From assembly GCF_003952505.1 (NCBI RefSeq), contig NZ_CP034450.1:4712001-4776000 (forward strand): a DNA stretch of 64,000 bases, written 5' to 3'. This DNA comes from Mesorhizobium sp. M4B.F.Ca.ET.058.02.1.1. Lineage in GTDB: Bacteria > Pseudomonadota > Alphaproteobacteria > Rhizobiales > Rhizobiaceae. The notes beneath the pieces are model-generated. The model had not been told where the DNA came from. It searched no databases and saw only the letters and a program-made list of their open reading frames with translations. Shown here in pieces: positions 1-11,688 of the stretch. How positions within the stretch are numbered: position 1 is the first letter of the stretch; each line of letters opens with the position of its first letter. The position numbers and the translations under genes are program-made.

Positions 1-377
1 AGCGCGAGCCGAGCGATGGCTACTGGTCGGACGTCTGGCTAAAGCAGCCCTTTTGCAACACCTACTGGTCTGGGCGCGCTACGCAGAGCCAAATGTACTC
101 AACCGTCTATTTGTCGACGGCTTCCTGGAACGACTCACATTTTTTTAACGACAGGTTCGACAAGCTTCTCATCGAGGCGCGCGCCGAACTCGACGAGGAG
201 AAGCGCAAGAACCTCTATCGTGAAATGGCCATCATCGTCCGAGACGAGGGAGGGACGATCGTGCCGATGTTCAACCAGTACATCGACGCGATCTCCGACA
301 AGGTTGGCGGCTATGTCGGAGGGGTCGGCCCACTAATGGACGGTAACGCGTTCGCGAAATGCTGGATCGAGGCCTGA
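1..377 (+). CDS. ABC transporter substrate-binding protein (family 5), C-terminal part
   Basis: The reading frame is open from the left edge and stops at 377, so only about the last 124 residues are present. The sequence around an SDGYWSDVWL segment, a TASWNDSHFFN segment and the ending GPLMDGNAFAKCWIEA resembles the C-terminus of periplasmic peptide/nickel/opine-type solute-binding proteins (SBP family 5), where the final lobe carries an LYREMAIIVRDEGGTIVPMF-like helix. It would bind a substrate in the periplasm for an ABC importer. Partner permease and ATPase genes are not in the window; downstream lies an IS3 element, which may have cut the operon. Substrate cannot be told. Confidence 0.8.
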   Translation, partial: REPSDGYWSDVWLKQPFCNTYWSGRATQSQMYSTVYLSTASWNDSHFFNDRFDKLLIEARAELDEEKRKNLYREMAIIVRDEGGTIVPMFNQYIDAISDKVGGYVGGVGPLMDGNAFAKCWIEA

Positions 378-658
378 ACGGAGCGTATGGGCACGCTCGT
401 TTTGGGCTGGTTGCCCAGTGCCTCGCGATTGAAGCGGCGATATAATTGCAGACTCCGACAATACCGAGCGAAGATACCCCGCCAGCAATCGTCGCCTTTG
501 TGCATATAAGATAGAGAAACGCGGAGTTCCTGTGGACTGGGGAGTTTTGTAAAAAGTGACCTGAGACCCTTGTTCCCTCCAGTTCAACGGAGAGAGCAAT
601 GCTCTGATGCTCCGATACCATTTTCTGGACCGCCGGAAGGTAGAGTTTCCCGGCTTTC

Positions 659-747
659 TCACGATGGCGGGCTGGCGGCGCCATCGGGATTGAGCAACGA
701 GATCGGGACCTTGTGTCCGATTGCGCCATGTGGACGCACCTCGTTGT
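659..747 (-). pseudogene. IS3 transposase orfB, severed C-terminal fragment
   Basis: On the minus strand this encodes YNEVRPHGAIGHKVPISLLN, the conserved end of IS3-family OrfB (DDE integrase fold, after the catalytic Glu), then a stop at 659. It completes the copy truncated at 5676: that copy ends in the residues RRYYN, exactly where this fragment starts. The two share TTGTA at the break, which looks like a 5-bp target duplication made when the element between them inserted. Confidence 0.7.
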
Positions 748-759
748 ACAACACGACGA

Positions 760-1295
760 CAGAACGCCCACGGGATCGCGGAGCACGAGCTTTTTTACCC
801 GTGGCATCCTTGGGCCGGGAGCCTGGCCCATATTCATGAGGTGGTCAGAAGGCTGGTAGAGAGGTTTTCCGTTGCAGCCTCCCTGGTCGGGGATCCGATC
901 GATGGCTGGAGATTCCAGCCTGGATGTTTGATCGGGCGGCTAGTGCCGCCTGGCAGGTTGGCGCCGCTCCCCATGTCGATATTGCTGCGCTACGCGCGTT
1001 GGCGGCGCTGCTGCAGGATGTAACACCCGCTTCGGGCACCCCATCGCAAATGCGAGATTCGAGCGCAGCATTGGGCTCTCACGACGCGAATCGGGGAGAT
1101 GTCCATGCCGCGCCAGCTCACCACGTATCAGTTGGATCTGTTCACCAATCCGCACGATGTCGAGACGCCGCGGACGCCGCTATGGCAGACGCAGCCCGCC
1201 GAGACGCGCCGGACGCTGACGAAGCTGATGATCCGCCTGATCCTCGACCACGCCGACGGCGACCTCGCTCGGGAACGGCAGGAGGCGCGCCATGA
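760..1295 (+). pseudogene. DUF5372-like protein of recombinase element, frameshifted
   Basis: One frame reads EHELFYPWHPWAG then HIHEVV up to about 850; the continuation REVFRCSLPGRGSDRWLEIP and then AWMFDRAA is in another frame, ending at 1295. Restoring one A in the AGAAGG run near 852 joins them. The HPWHPWAG start resembles small DUF5372-type proteins found upstream of serine recombinases in rhizobia; function is unknown. The end overlaps the next gene in a different frame, as is usual for this set. Confidence 0.45.
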
Positions 1296-1302
1296 TGTCT
1301 GA
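1105..1302 (+). CDS. small protein of recombinase element
   Basis: A 65-residue protein starting MPRQLTTYQLDLFTNPHDVE. The start at 1105 is preferred over 1099 because GGGGAG then sits about 8 bases upstream. It overlaps the preceding DUF5372-like frame and runs 11 bases into the recombinase start at 1292, indicating translational coupling. Similar short ORFs accompany large serine recombinases in Mesorhizobium and Bradyrhizobium. Role is not known; an accessory to recombination is only a guess. Confidence 0.55.
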   Translation: MPRQLTTYQLDLFTNPHDVETPRTPLWQTQPAETRRTLTKLMIRLILDHADGDLARERQEARHDV

Positions 1303-2290
1303 GAAGATCAGGCCGCACCATCTGGAGCGCAAGGCGATCCTGTATGTTCGGCAATCCTCGGCCCATCAGGTCCTCCACAATCGTGAGAGCAGCGCCCTGC
1401 AGTATGCGATGCGCGATCGCCTGACGGCGCTTGGCTGGTCTCGCATCGAGACGGTCGACGAAGACCTCGGTCGCTCGGCGGCCGGCGGCGTCACACGTGC
1501 CTGATTCGACCGAATGGTAGCCGAAGTCTGCCTCGGCAAGGTCGGTGCGGTCGCGGCGCGGGAAGTATCGCGCTTCGCCCGCAACAGCCGTGACTGGCAG
1601 CAGCTCATCAAGATGTGCCGCGTCGTCGATACCGTGCTGGTCGATCAGGAGACGGTCTATGCGCCGCGTCAGGGTAATGACCGGCTGCTGCTGGGACCGA
1701 AGGGCAGCCTCAACGAGTACGAACTCGATCTTCTGCGTCAGCGTTCCCTGTCGGCACGCTACGAGAAGGCCCGGCGCGGCGAGCTCATTGTCACGGCCCC
1801 GGTCGGCTTCGTGAAGGTCGGCGACAGGCTTGAGAAGGATCCCGATCGCCGTGTCCAGGACGCCATCATTCTCGTCTTCGACAAGGCGCCCGAACTCGGC
1901 AGCGCCCGGCAGGCCCTGCTCTGGTTCCTCGAGCATGGGCTGGATTTGCCAGCCAAGCGCTACAACGGTGACGTGGTCTGGCGTCGGCCAAATTATGCGA
2001 CCATCCACCGGATGATCGAGAACCCGATCTACGGCGGCGCCTACGCCTATGGTAAGAGTCGTGTCGCGACAGGATATGATGCAGCGGGAGTGATCCGACC
2101 CAGGAGCCGCCGCTGTCATCGGGCGATGAATATTCCCTGATTGTGGGCATCGAAAATTCCCTAGTTGGCGCTGCTGCCGCCAGTTCCGGGACGCGTCCCG
2201 GAACTGGCGGCTTTCGCTCCGGCGTTGATAGTCCGTCCCGATTTGATCGGAATCGGAGCGGCGCTGGTGGTCCAACTTGGAGAACTTCTG

Positions 2291-3465
2291 ATGATATTGG
2301 ATCTACACCGTCAGGGCCTGTCCGTGACCGCAATCGCCCGGCGAACGGGCCGCGATCCCAAGACGGTCCGCAAATACATCGAGCGCGGGCTCGAACTTCC
2401 CGCCTATGGCCCGCGACAGGCGGGGCGGCCAAACAAGATCATGCCCTTTGTCGACTATCTGCGCGAACGGGTCTCGGCCTTTCCCGATCTGAGCGCCGTG
2501 CGCCTGACGCGCGAGATTCGTGAGCGCGGCTATGACGGCGCCTACACCGCCGTGAAGCGCTTCGTGGCCGCAATCCGACCGCAGGAGCAGGTGCGTCCCT
2601 TCGAGGTGCGGTTCGAGACTCCGGCCGGATATCAAGCACAGATTGACTTCGCGCGCTTCGTCACCGAGTTCACCGACGCGCCGGGCGTGACGCGCATCGT
2701 CTGGCTGTTCTCGCTCGTGCTTGGCCACTCGCGCTACATCTTCGCCCGCTACGTCATCCACCAGGACCTGCAAACGCTGCTGCGCTGTCATATGCAGGCG
2801 TTCGACGCCATTGGAGGAGTACCGATCGAGATCCTCTACGACAGGATGAAGACGGCGGTCACCGGCGAAGATAACGAAGGCCACATCATCTACAATCGCT
2901 CGCTGCTGGCGCTGGCCAAGCACTTTGGCTTCCAGCCCAGAGCCTGCCGGCCGTATCGCGCCAAAACCAAGGGCAAAGTCGAGCGACCATTCCGCTATAT
3001 CCGCGAGGACTTCTTCCTGGCCCGCAGCTTCCGCAATCTCGACGACCTGAATGAGCAATTGCAAGATTGGCTCGACACCGTCGCCAATGCTCGCCTGCAC
3101 GGCACCACGCAACGCATCGTTAGCGAAGCCTTCGCGGCACGTCGCGTCAGCCATGATGGTCTCGTCTCGATCGGCGGCAACTACTATAGCGTTCCCGATC
3201 GCACCCGGCGCCTTGTCGAGGTTCACCAGCTTGCCGACTGCATCCGCATCCTGGACGAAGGCAGGCTGGTCGCCAGCCATCCTGTGCTCGAGGGGCGCCG
3301 CCAATATCGGATCGATCCTGCTCATCGTCAGGGGTTAGCTCGCCACGCCGCGAGGAAGACCGCCCCGGATATCATCGTCGGCCGCCTCGGCGATCATGTC
3401 GCCCGGCGCTCGCTCGACTTCTATCAGGCCGTCGCCGAGCGACTGGCCGTCGCGGGGAGCCGGTC

Positions 3466-3469
<4 letters not shown>
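2291..3469 (+). CDS. istA: IS21-family transposase IstA
   Basis: A 392-residue IstA: N-terminal helix-turn-helix (LHRQGLSVTAIARRTGRDPKTV), DDE integrase core (IDFARFV with the first Asp, ILYDRMKTAV with the second, RPYRAKTKGKVERP with Lys and Glu) and a C-terminal beta domain (YYSVPDRTRRLVEV). The start ATG at 2291 has GGAG about 9 bases upstream and matches the family start MILDLHRQGLS; longer in-frame starts only add non-conserved residues. It cuts and joins DNA in the cointegrate-type transposition of IS21 elements. The reading frame is intact. Confidence 0.9.
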
Positions 3470-4319
<850 letters not shown>

Positions 4320-5675
4320 TCACCGAAACCTTCACCCGCCAGATAGGGAAAATTGGATGCCCACTTTTGCGGAAACTTCGGTGCCCATTGACAGCCGCAA
4401 GGCGCGAGCCGAGTGGCTGGCTCTACCCGGATGTCCATGAGGGTTATGTCAGTTGGGAACGAGCGGAGGCGATCCGCAAAATGGTGAGCGACAACGTGCC
4501 CACGGGCCGGCATCACGGAGCGCCCAAGCATGGCGACGCTCTGCTCGCCGGCCTTGTCCGCTGCCGGCGCTGTGGACGCAAGCTGACGGTCCGGTACACC
4601 GGAACCAAGCACAACATTCCGCGCTATTCGTGTTGGCGGGGCTTGCTCGACAACGGCGAGCCGCGCTGCATCGCATTCGGAGGATTGCGCGTCGACGACG
4701 CCATCGAGGAAGCTCTTCTGCGGGTTGTCGAGCCGGGAGCGATTAGCGCGGCCGTCGAGGCCGCAGCACAAGCGGCCAGTCGCCGCGATCAGGTTCGTGA
4801 TGCGCTGGTGTGCGATCTCGAGGCGGCACGCTACAGCGATGATCGGGCATTCCGGCAGTACGACGCCATCGATCCGCAGAACCGGCTGGTCGCGGCGGAA
4901 CTGGAGTTGCGATGGAACCGGGCGCTCACGCGTGTCGGCGAGATAGAGGGCAGGATTGCCGCGCATGATGGCTCGACATTGGAAACCATCACTTCTGTCG
5001 CCAATACACGTCGCCGCGCTCGCCGCCGATCTCAAGGCGGTCTGGTCGGCGCCGACGACCGACGCGAGGCTCAAGAAGCGCATCGTGCGCACCGTCATCC
5101 ACGAGGTGGTCGCCGATATCGATGAAGAAGCGTCAGAGATCGTTCTCCTGATCCATTGGATTGGCGGCGTCCACACCGAACTGCGCCTGCCGAGGCGGCG
5201 GCGCGGACAGCGCAACAGCACTTCGGCCGACATCCTGGCCGCCGTCCGGCAACTGGTTCTCATCGCCAATGATGACCTGATTGCCGGCATCCTCAACCGG
5301 AACGGCCTGGTGACCGGCCACGGCAATCGCTGGACACGGGAGCGGGTCACTGCGCTCAGGTCGCATCACAAGATTCCGGTATTCCGGCCGGCGCCAGACG
5401 GGAATGAGCCATGGCTTAATCTGAACAAGGCGGCGCGTTTGCTCGGCATTGCACCGAAGACGCTCAGGCTCGCCGCCGAAGCAGGCGAGATCGAAGGTGT
5501 TCATCCCCTGCCGGATGGCCCGTGGATCTTCAGCCGATCAACGCTCGGCGAACCGGTGGCTCAGAGCATTGTTTGGCGTGCGAGGCAGAACCCACAATAC
5601 CCCACAGGATCGCACCCTGATCAACAAAACCTATTCGCTTCAACAACATAGACAGATGGGTATGAAACAGGATTG

Positions 5676-6426
5676 TAGTATCTGCGCCAATCCTCCAACT
5701 TTTTGGCCGCGTCGGCAAGCGTCAGGAACCAGTGGGCATTCAGGCACTCCGCCCTGAAGCGGCCGTTGAAAGCTTCGATGTAGGCGTTGTCGGTTGGCTT
5801 TCCCAGGCGCGAGAAGTCGAGCGCAACGCCCTTGGTGTAGGCCCACAGATCGAGGTCGCGGGACACGAACTCCGTGCCCTGATCGACCCTGATCGTCTTC
5901 GGATAGCCGATCCGAGGACAGACTTGTTCCAGCGTCCTGACCACGTCCTCTGCTCGGTAACTGAAGCGCGGGTCGAGCACTGGCACGTAGCGCGAGAACG
6001 TATCGACGACCGCCAGCACGCGGATCTTCTTTCCGGTCGCGAGTTGGTCGTGAACGAAGTCCATCGCCCACACGTCGTTGGGCTCGACGGCCGGCTGGCG
6101 ATCGTCTCGTAGCTTCGCCTTCACGCGCCTTTTCGGTGTCTTGTTCCGCAGTTGAAGCCCTAAATCCCTGTAAATCCGATAGGTCCGCTTCATGTTGATG
6201 TCCCAGCCCTCGCGCGTGAGCATCACGTGCACGCGCCGGTAGCATAACGAACCCGCGTTGCACAGATGTCCTTGATCCGAGCTTCGATGCCGGCTTGATC
6301 ACGGCGACGGGACTTGTAGTGATAGGTCGATGTGTCGAACTCCAGAACCCGACAGGCGCGCCGGATCGACACGTTCCACTCAGTACAGGTATCCGCCACC
6401 AGCTCGCGTTTGCGACCAAGCCTCAC
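5676..6426 (-). pseudogene. IS3 transposase orfB, truncated and frameshifted
   Basis: Minus-strand OrfB with the start MRLGRKRELVADTC at 6426, an HTH_21 segment, and the integrase core (WAMDFVHDQLATG with the first Asp, VDQGTEFVSRDLD with the second, AYIEAFNGRFRAECLN with the Glu). A missing G near 6235 shifts the frame between RVRY and RVHVML, and the C-terminus is cut after RRYYN by the recombinase element; its last residues lie at 659-747. The 5' end overlaps orfA by 4 bases, the usual place for frameshifting in IS3 elements. Confidence 0.82.
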
Positions 6427-6689
6427 AGTTTTCGGCGAATGACGTCCTGCAGCATCTCCTTGTCCAAGGAGAGATCGGCCACCAGCTTCCTGAGCTTGCC
6501 ATTCTCATCCTCAAGCTGCTTCAGTCGCTTCATCTCCGTCGGCAGCAGCCCGTCATATTTCTTTTTCCAGTTGAAGTAGGTCGCCTGGCTGATCCCCAAG
6601 CGGCGGCAGATCTCCGCCACCGGAATGCCGTCCGCTCCCTGCTTCAGAATGAACGCCTTCTGGGCGTCCGAAAACTTCGATGCCTTCAT
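6423..6689 (-). CDS. IS3-family transposase OrfA
   Basis: An 88-residue OrfA with a helix-turn-helix (AQKAFILKQGADGIPVAEIC then RRLGISQATYFNWKKKY) and a C-terminal leucine-zipper region (MKRLKQLEDENGKLRKLVAD). The start at 6689 has GAGGAG about 8 bases upstream; an upstream in-frame ATG is less conserved. OrfA binds the terminal repeats and pairs with OrfB, made by frameshifting. Because orfB is split, this copy is not autonomous. Confidence 0.85.
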   Translation of the reverse strand: MKASKFSDAQKAFILKQGADGIPVAEICRRLGISQATYFNWKKKYDGLLPTEMKRLKQLEDENGKLRKLVADLSLDKEMLQDVIRRKL

Positions 6690-7006
6690 AGCTGTCCGCT
6701 CCTCTCCCAACTGGGAAATTACAGCGGAAAACTCCAATTCTGAACGATCCAGTTTTCAGCGATCAGAGCAGTATCGGAGCATGATCGGGACGGACTCTAC
6801 CAAAAACTAGAGGAGCTTCGGGTCTCAGGTCAGGAGGAAGCGAGTGACCCGTGGAACGGTCCAGGAAAATGCACAGGAGCATCTTGACCAAAACGACCCC
6901 AATCAGAGAGGACTCTTAGATACCACTCCCGTCTCGGTGATGGCCGGGGAGTGCCCGATCGCGACGGGCAGATACGGTGGACGCGACAGGATGCCCGTCA
7001 CAGTTC

Positions 7007-8323
7007 TTAGCTTTCCAATTCATCTCGGATGGCGCGGAACGCCGCGAATGAATCAAACGGAAGGGGTTTGGGAGCCTGGTATACTTGGTTAGGCCACTGT
7101 GCGCGTTTCACCGGTAATTGGCCAGGCTGGTGTGAGAGTTTCACCGCCGCGAAGTCCGCCTCCGGGTCGATATAGATCAGCTGGCCACCATACCCCCATG
7201 CAACATAGGCGCCTCTCTCTTGGTCTTCGATCCAGAACGTATTGTGATAAGCACCGTTTGGGAACTCTGACCTCGCATCTACGTAAGAGCTCGCATCATT
7301 TCCGAACGACTCGAATAGGACAGGCTTAGGGCGTCGAGTAGCCTCGATCCATTCAGATGGGACGATCTGCGTCCCGTTGAGTCTGCCGCGGCGCAGATGC
7401 AGCAGCGCGAAGCGCGCAAAGTCACGAAGTGTGGCCTGGAATCCGCCGGACGACATGGAAAAGCGGGATTTGTCTACGATTTGGCAGGCGTCTTCCTCCG
7501 CCCCCATCGGCCCCCATAATTCGCTGCTGTACAGCTCCGGGAGAAACTTGCCGGTTACGCGCTGCATGATGAGCCCCAGCACGTCGATGTTGGGGTCAAA
7601 ATACGCGAAGCGGGCGCCGTGCGGCGCCTCCTGCTCCGTTATCCGCAGAATGGCTTGCCACACGTCAGCTGGAGCCTCAGGGTGTGCCTCTGGGGGGCCG
7701 AAATATCCCGATGCTACGATGTAGTTGAAGTAATCGGTATCTGGCACGTACCACGGGCCCTTGAGCGTCGCGCCCGCAGTCATGTCCAGCAGGTGCTGCA
7801 CCGTGGCGCCGCGATAGGCCGTCGCCTTAAGTTCCGGCAAATACCGTGTTACCAGATTCTCAGGGTCGACAAGCCCCCGGTGGACAAGGATCCCGAACAC
7901 CGTCCCCGTGATGGATTTCGAACCCGATCTAGCGATGTGCTTTAAATGCGGTTCCATGCCATTCATGTATGTTTCGAACACGATCTCGCCGCGATGCAGA
8001 ACCAGAAACCCGTCAGTATAGTCCCTCTCGAGATATTCACGGATTGTGGCGCGCCGGCCGTCTCTAGACGCAATTTCGATGTCACCGATATCCCTGAGCC
8101 GCTGTGGAAGCAGCAGGACCGGTCCTGGCCCCCGCCAAACCCTGGCGGTTCGCGTATATTCGCTTACGTGCGAAAATGTCCAGCTGCTATAAGGCCAGAA
8201 GGACCATTCATCCGGCGGGATCATAGGCGCACCTAGCATGGGATCGATCTGCCATGACTCGGGGTCGGGCTGCGATGACTTGCCGGCAACGCGGCGGCTG
8301 AGATAGTCGGGTTCAGGCGACAT
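7007..8323 (-). CDS. serine hydrolase, beta-lactamase/6-aminohexanoate-dimer hydrolase family
   Basis: A 438-residue protein of the class C beta-lactamase fold. SGSK in ARSGSKSITG is the SxxK active-site motif, FAYFDPN is the probable Tyr-containing second motif, and AWGYGGQLIYID replaces the KTG/HxG motif, as in NylB-like amidases and esterases. No signal peptide is seen. The start MSPEPDYLSR at 8323 has GGGGGGAG about 8 bases upstream; a start 31 codons earlier lacks this. It stands alone between an IS3 and an IS21 remnant. It probably hydrolyses a small amide or ester; the substrate is unknown. Confidence 0.78.
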   Translation of the reverse strand: MSPEPDYLSRRVAGKSSQPDPESWQIDPMLGAPMIPPDEWSFWPYSSWTFSHVSEYTRTARVWRGPGPVLLLPQRLRDIGDIEIASRDGRRATIREYLERDYTDGFLVLHRGEIVFETYMNGMEPHLKHIARSGSKSITGTVFGILVHRGLVDPENLVTRYLPELKATAYRGATVQHLLDMTAGATLKGPWYVPDTDYFNYIVASGYFGPPEAHPEAPADVWQAILRITEQEAPHGARFAYFDPNIDVLGLIMQRVTGKFLPELYSSELWGPMGAEEDACQIVDKSRFSMSSGGFQATLRDFARFALLHLRRGRLNGTQIVPSEWIEATRRPKPVLFESFGNDASSYVDARSEFPNGAYHNTFWIEDQERGAYVAWGYGGQLIYIDPEADFAAVKLSHQPGQLPVKRAQWPNQVYQAPKPLPFDSFAAFRAIRDELES

Positions 8324-8585
8324 CGAAATGCTCCCCCCTTTAGGAGTGGCCCTACGGCCCGCGAATAAATGGACTATCTCGTATATAGCATGGTCGATGG
8401 ACCGCTTCGCGCGCACTAACTCTCGTCAACGCAGCAAATCGGCGTTTTCTTGCCGCCTGCGCAGTTTGACACGCCTTGCAGGGTGCGTATTCCGACGAAG
8501 CCGGCCATCGATTCCGATTTGAAGCCGGCCATTTTTCGGACTGATTCTGGGTCTCGTTGATGTTTGGATTGGGTTTCGTTTCCGG

Positions 8586-9322
8586 TCAAGCTTGCGCTGT
8601 TTCAGACGCTCTTGGCGAGCGCTGTTTTCGCATGCTTTCACCGGTGAGATCGATGTGCGGTTGCCACCACGGGATCGCCAAACACGCTGCCCCATTCGCC
8701 CACCGGCGGTTGGAGGTGATCAGGATCGATCCTCGCTCATAACGCCGCGACACTAGTCGGAAGAACAGATGCGCGGCATTGGCTTCGAACGGGAGATAGC
8801 CGAGCTCGTCGATGATCAACAGTTCGGCCGCGACAGGGTGGTCAGCTGCTTTTCGAGTGAACCGTCGTCATGGGCCTTGGCCAGCATCGCCACGAGCGTG
8901 GCCGCCGTGACGAACTGGACGCTATGGTTCTGCCGGATCGCCTCGCGCCCGAGAGCCACCGCCAGATATGTCTTGCCCGTACCCGGAGGTCCAAGGAACA
9001 GGACCCTGTCGCCATGGGCAATCCAGCGGCAGGTCGCCAACTCCCGGGTTTGGCGCTGATCCAGCGACGGCTGCGCGTCGAAGTCGAAGCCATCGAGTTC
9101 GCGCACAAACGGGAACTGCGCGATCTTGCCTGCCATGGAGATGCGCCGCTCGTCGCGCCGCGCGATCTCGCAGGTCACCAGGAAGGCCAAAGCCTCGCGC
9201 AAGGTCATTTGCGAACGCTCGGCTTCGTCCAGCAGGGTATCGAGCTGATCCCGGATCGCGGTCAGCTTCAGCCGGTCGAGCTGAGCCACCAGCATCTCGT
9301 GATCGACCGCCGTCATCACCAC
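8586..9322 (-). pseudogene. istB: IstB ATPase remnant
   Basis: The start at 9322 (MVMTAVDHEMLVAQLDRLKL) leads to Walker A GPPGTGKTY and continues to about 8820, where the frame changes; IIDELGYLPFEANAAHLFFR and LITSNRR follow to about 8705. A second shift makes [16 protein letters not shown] readable only in another frame, and the segment expected after it is missing. Three lesions make this a dead copy. The start overlaps the istA stop. Confidence 0.8.
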
Positions 9323-9978
9323 CTGCCTCCCACCAGTGCCTCATATTCGGCCAGTGGCTGCAACAGAGCGGAAGGCGCAACGATATCCGCCGGCGCCGAT
9401 CGTACCGGCGCAGCAGCGCCGACCACGCCGGCAAGATGGGCGCGCTCGACAATCCGTTGACGACGTCCGCGGCACAAGGCATGATCCGCCACCATCTCGC
9501 CCGCATGACGCACGATAACGCGACCGCCCAGCACCACGACTTGGACGCTCTCTCCGATCAGCCGCCAGGGGACTGAGTAACTGTTCGTGTCCAGGTCGAT
9601 TGCCCAGTCTGCCTGGACCTTGCGCACGAGATCCCGCAGCTGCCCAAAAGGCGCCCGTCCGCCCAGAGGGCGAAGCGCGATGGCTTCTTCGGCAAAGCGC
9701 TCCGCAGGAGCCACGCCGGTCGTGCCATGCACACGCTGATCGGCAATCTCGCGCGTCCACCGGTCTAGATGCGCCTCGAACGCCGCCCAGTTCTCGAACC
9801 GGCGGCCGGCAATCGCATTGCGCTTGACGTAGCCGACCCCGCGTTCGTCCTTCCCCTTCGTACGCGCCCGGTAGGGCGCACAAGCCCGTGGCGTAAATCC
9901 CCAGTAGCGGGCAAAGGCGTGCAGCCGCACATTGAACCGCACCTCCCGCGTCGCCGCATCGTGATGTTCGACCAGCGC
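9316..9978 (-). pseudogene. istA: IstA transposase, C-terminal remnant
   Basis: Only about the last 210 residues remain: the third catalytic region ACAPYRARTKGKDERGVGYV, HGTTGVAPAERF and the C-terminal DNA-contacting domain (SVPWRLIGESVQVVVLGG). The N-terminal HTH and first Asp residues of the DDE core are missing, as homology ends near 9978 in unrelated sequence. Confidence 0.8.
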
Positions 9979-10120
9979 CTTCGGATTACCGGACTTTTGT
10001 GTCCCGAGCGGTTATGTGCCCCGGCGGGCGTAAGTTTCTGCGATTAAACGACCTGATTGTCTCGCCATCCGCCATGCCAAATCTCCAGCTCCTGCCGAAT
10101 ACCTTCTGGCAGAAACCTCA

Positions 10121-10690
10121 ATGTTCACAAACAAGCGAAATCAATGGGGTGTCGGCGGCGCATACGCAGCACTTCGTCCTGCTCATCAGATCGCACTCCA
10201 GGAGATGGTGGAAGCGGTGCGGACTGACAAAGAGCGCGTGGGGCGACTGGAGACCGCCATCGCCGAATTCGTACCGAACTGGACACTCGCTTCGGTCGTG
10301 CGCGCTCTGCAGGCGGAAGTGGGAATGCCGGTCGGTTTGAGAGCCCTCGCCAGTTGATGGGTTACCTAGGCTTTGTTCCCGGCGAGCGGTCGACCGGGGA
10401 GACAGTAAAGAGGCACTAAAGCCGGCAATGGACGCGTCCGAGCATTACTGGTCGAATGTGCCTGGACGTACCGATATCCGCCTCGGATCGGCAAGAGGAA
10501 GCTATATCGCTTACAAGAGGTATCATCATCCGTTCGCGAGATCGCTTGGAAGGCGCAGACCCGCCTGACGGCCCGCTATCGAATGTTGAGCGCCCGAGGA
10601 AAGAAGTCGACAGTCGTGTGCACGGCGGTCGCGCGGGAACTCGCCGGCTTCATGTGGGCGGTCGCCAAAGAGGCGCGGCAAACCCGTCAT
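10121..10690 (+). pseudogene. IS110-family transposase remnant
   Basis: The first part (residues such as EAVRTDKERVGRLETAIAEF and LASVVRALQAEVGMP) matches the middle of IS110-type DEDD transposases. Further conserved parts follow in other frames: FVPGERSTGETVKR near 10370, ITKAGNGR-like residues near 10420, then the C-terminus EIAWKAQTRLTARYRMLSAR and VARELAGFMWAVAKEA at about 10540-10675. The gene has no intact frame and lacks its N-terminus. Confidence 0.7.
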
Positions 10691-10984
10691 AACAGCGACG
10701 GGACCAGCAACTCGCGCATTGGCGGAGGCGGGACAACGGCAGGGGAATGTCCGTTCACCGCTTTGTGGCCGGCAGGGCCGACGCCCGCAGTAAGACCGGA
10801 ACAGCCCCGGACGCATAATCGGGAATGCGGTAGCCAATCCGCGTCAGAGCTTGATCACCGACGTCCTTCAGTTCCGCCTACACCAATGCGCGACCCATCC
10901 AATACGTCGTTCTGCGGAACGAGAGATTCGGCGCGTCTACAGCGTTGACAGCGGACATCAGGGCGGGAAGCTGAGGCCGTTCAG

Positions 10985-11110
10985 CGCTGGTAGTTCGATG
11001 GCATGAGGCGTCGATATCGCTGTTTGGCCAGCCATTTGGCGATGCGCTCGAGGATCTGGGTGAGCTACGCGTGCGGATCGACCTGTTTCATCTCGGCGGT
11101 CTTGCCGACC
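10985..11110 (-). pseudogene. IS66 transposase C-terminal remnant
   Basis: On the minus strand this short piece reads VGKTAEMKQVDPHA, a stop, then LTQILERIAKWLAKQRYRRL and MPSNYQ. IS66-family TnpC proteins end with a very similar segment (VDPxAWLTxxLERIA...LMPWNY). It is a fossil only, with the conserved Trp codon changed to a stop. Confidence 0.55.
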
Positions 11111-11688
11111 GCCGAACTATGCCGAGTGGGCGGGGTTCTGCGAGCCGTTTTTCGTGACGTAGCGGTAGCAGGATCGGCATAGCGTAGGCCCTCTCCGTCG
11201 CAAGTGCGCGAAGGGGAGGATACATGAACGCAAGTGACTCGAACGCAGCACACTGTATCGGAAGCTGATACACGGGCCGTATGGCGAATTTACACGCGTT
11301 TACGCGGGCAGATTGTCGGAGGAAGGCTCGGTCGGCAATCCGCACTTGCCAAGCTGATGCCACACGAACGCGCAAGGCCGAACGATTTCGACCAAACGAC
11401 CGGCTTCTGGAATTCCTGAACGCCCTTGAGCGAGAGAACTATGCCGAGTGTCGACGACGGGTTCTCGAAATGCCGGGCGCCGAAGACGGCGCTTTATTCG
11501 GACGATCCCGTTAGAGTGAGGGCAGGATACCAACGCCCGCTGTCTTCCGACAGCGAACGATCTGAATTCTAGATCGTGCCCATCTACACACGGGATTTGA
11601 CGCTTCATTTTCGCAGGAATAGCAGGATGGATGTAGACCCTTCTGGGTGGATTAGGCCATCCTACTGTTATGCCATGAGAGGTGCCAC
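11111..11688. other. intergenic stretch without recognisable gene
   Basis: About 580 bases between IS debris and the amidohydrolase gene. Short frames exist (for example one ending PNDRLLEFLNAL near 11418, faintly like the end of a tyrosine recombinase) but none is convincing. Confidence 0.4.

Larger units (their letters stand above)
8489..9978 (-). mobile_element. IS21-family remnant, truncated
   Basis: Holds the 3' part of istA and a damaged istB on the minus strand. The end beyond istB has a repeated GAAGCCGGCCAT motif (about 8499 and 8521), typical of the multiple terminal repeats of IS21 elements. The other end is lost: istA is cut near 9978. A second fragment of the same istB type lies at 49348-49512. 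Confidence 0.7.

Noticed and set aside
271..837. Long minus-strand open frames over 271-837
   Set aside because: They run through the end of the transport protein gene and the IS3 orfB fragment in wrong frames; only 659-747 shows real homology.
1142..2275. 377-codon minus-strand frame opposite the recombinase gene
   Set aside because: It is antisense to a clear serine recombinase; high GC makes such shadow frames common, and it has no family resemblance.
2303..3325. 340-codon minus-strand frame opposite istA
   Set aside because: Shadow of the IS21 transposase; no motif or ribosome site.
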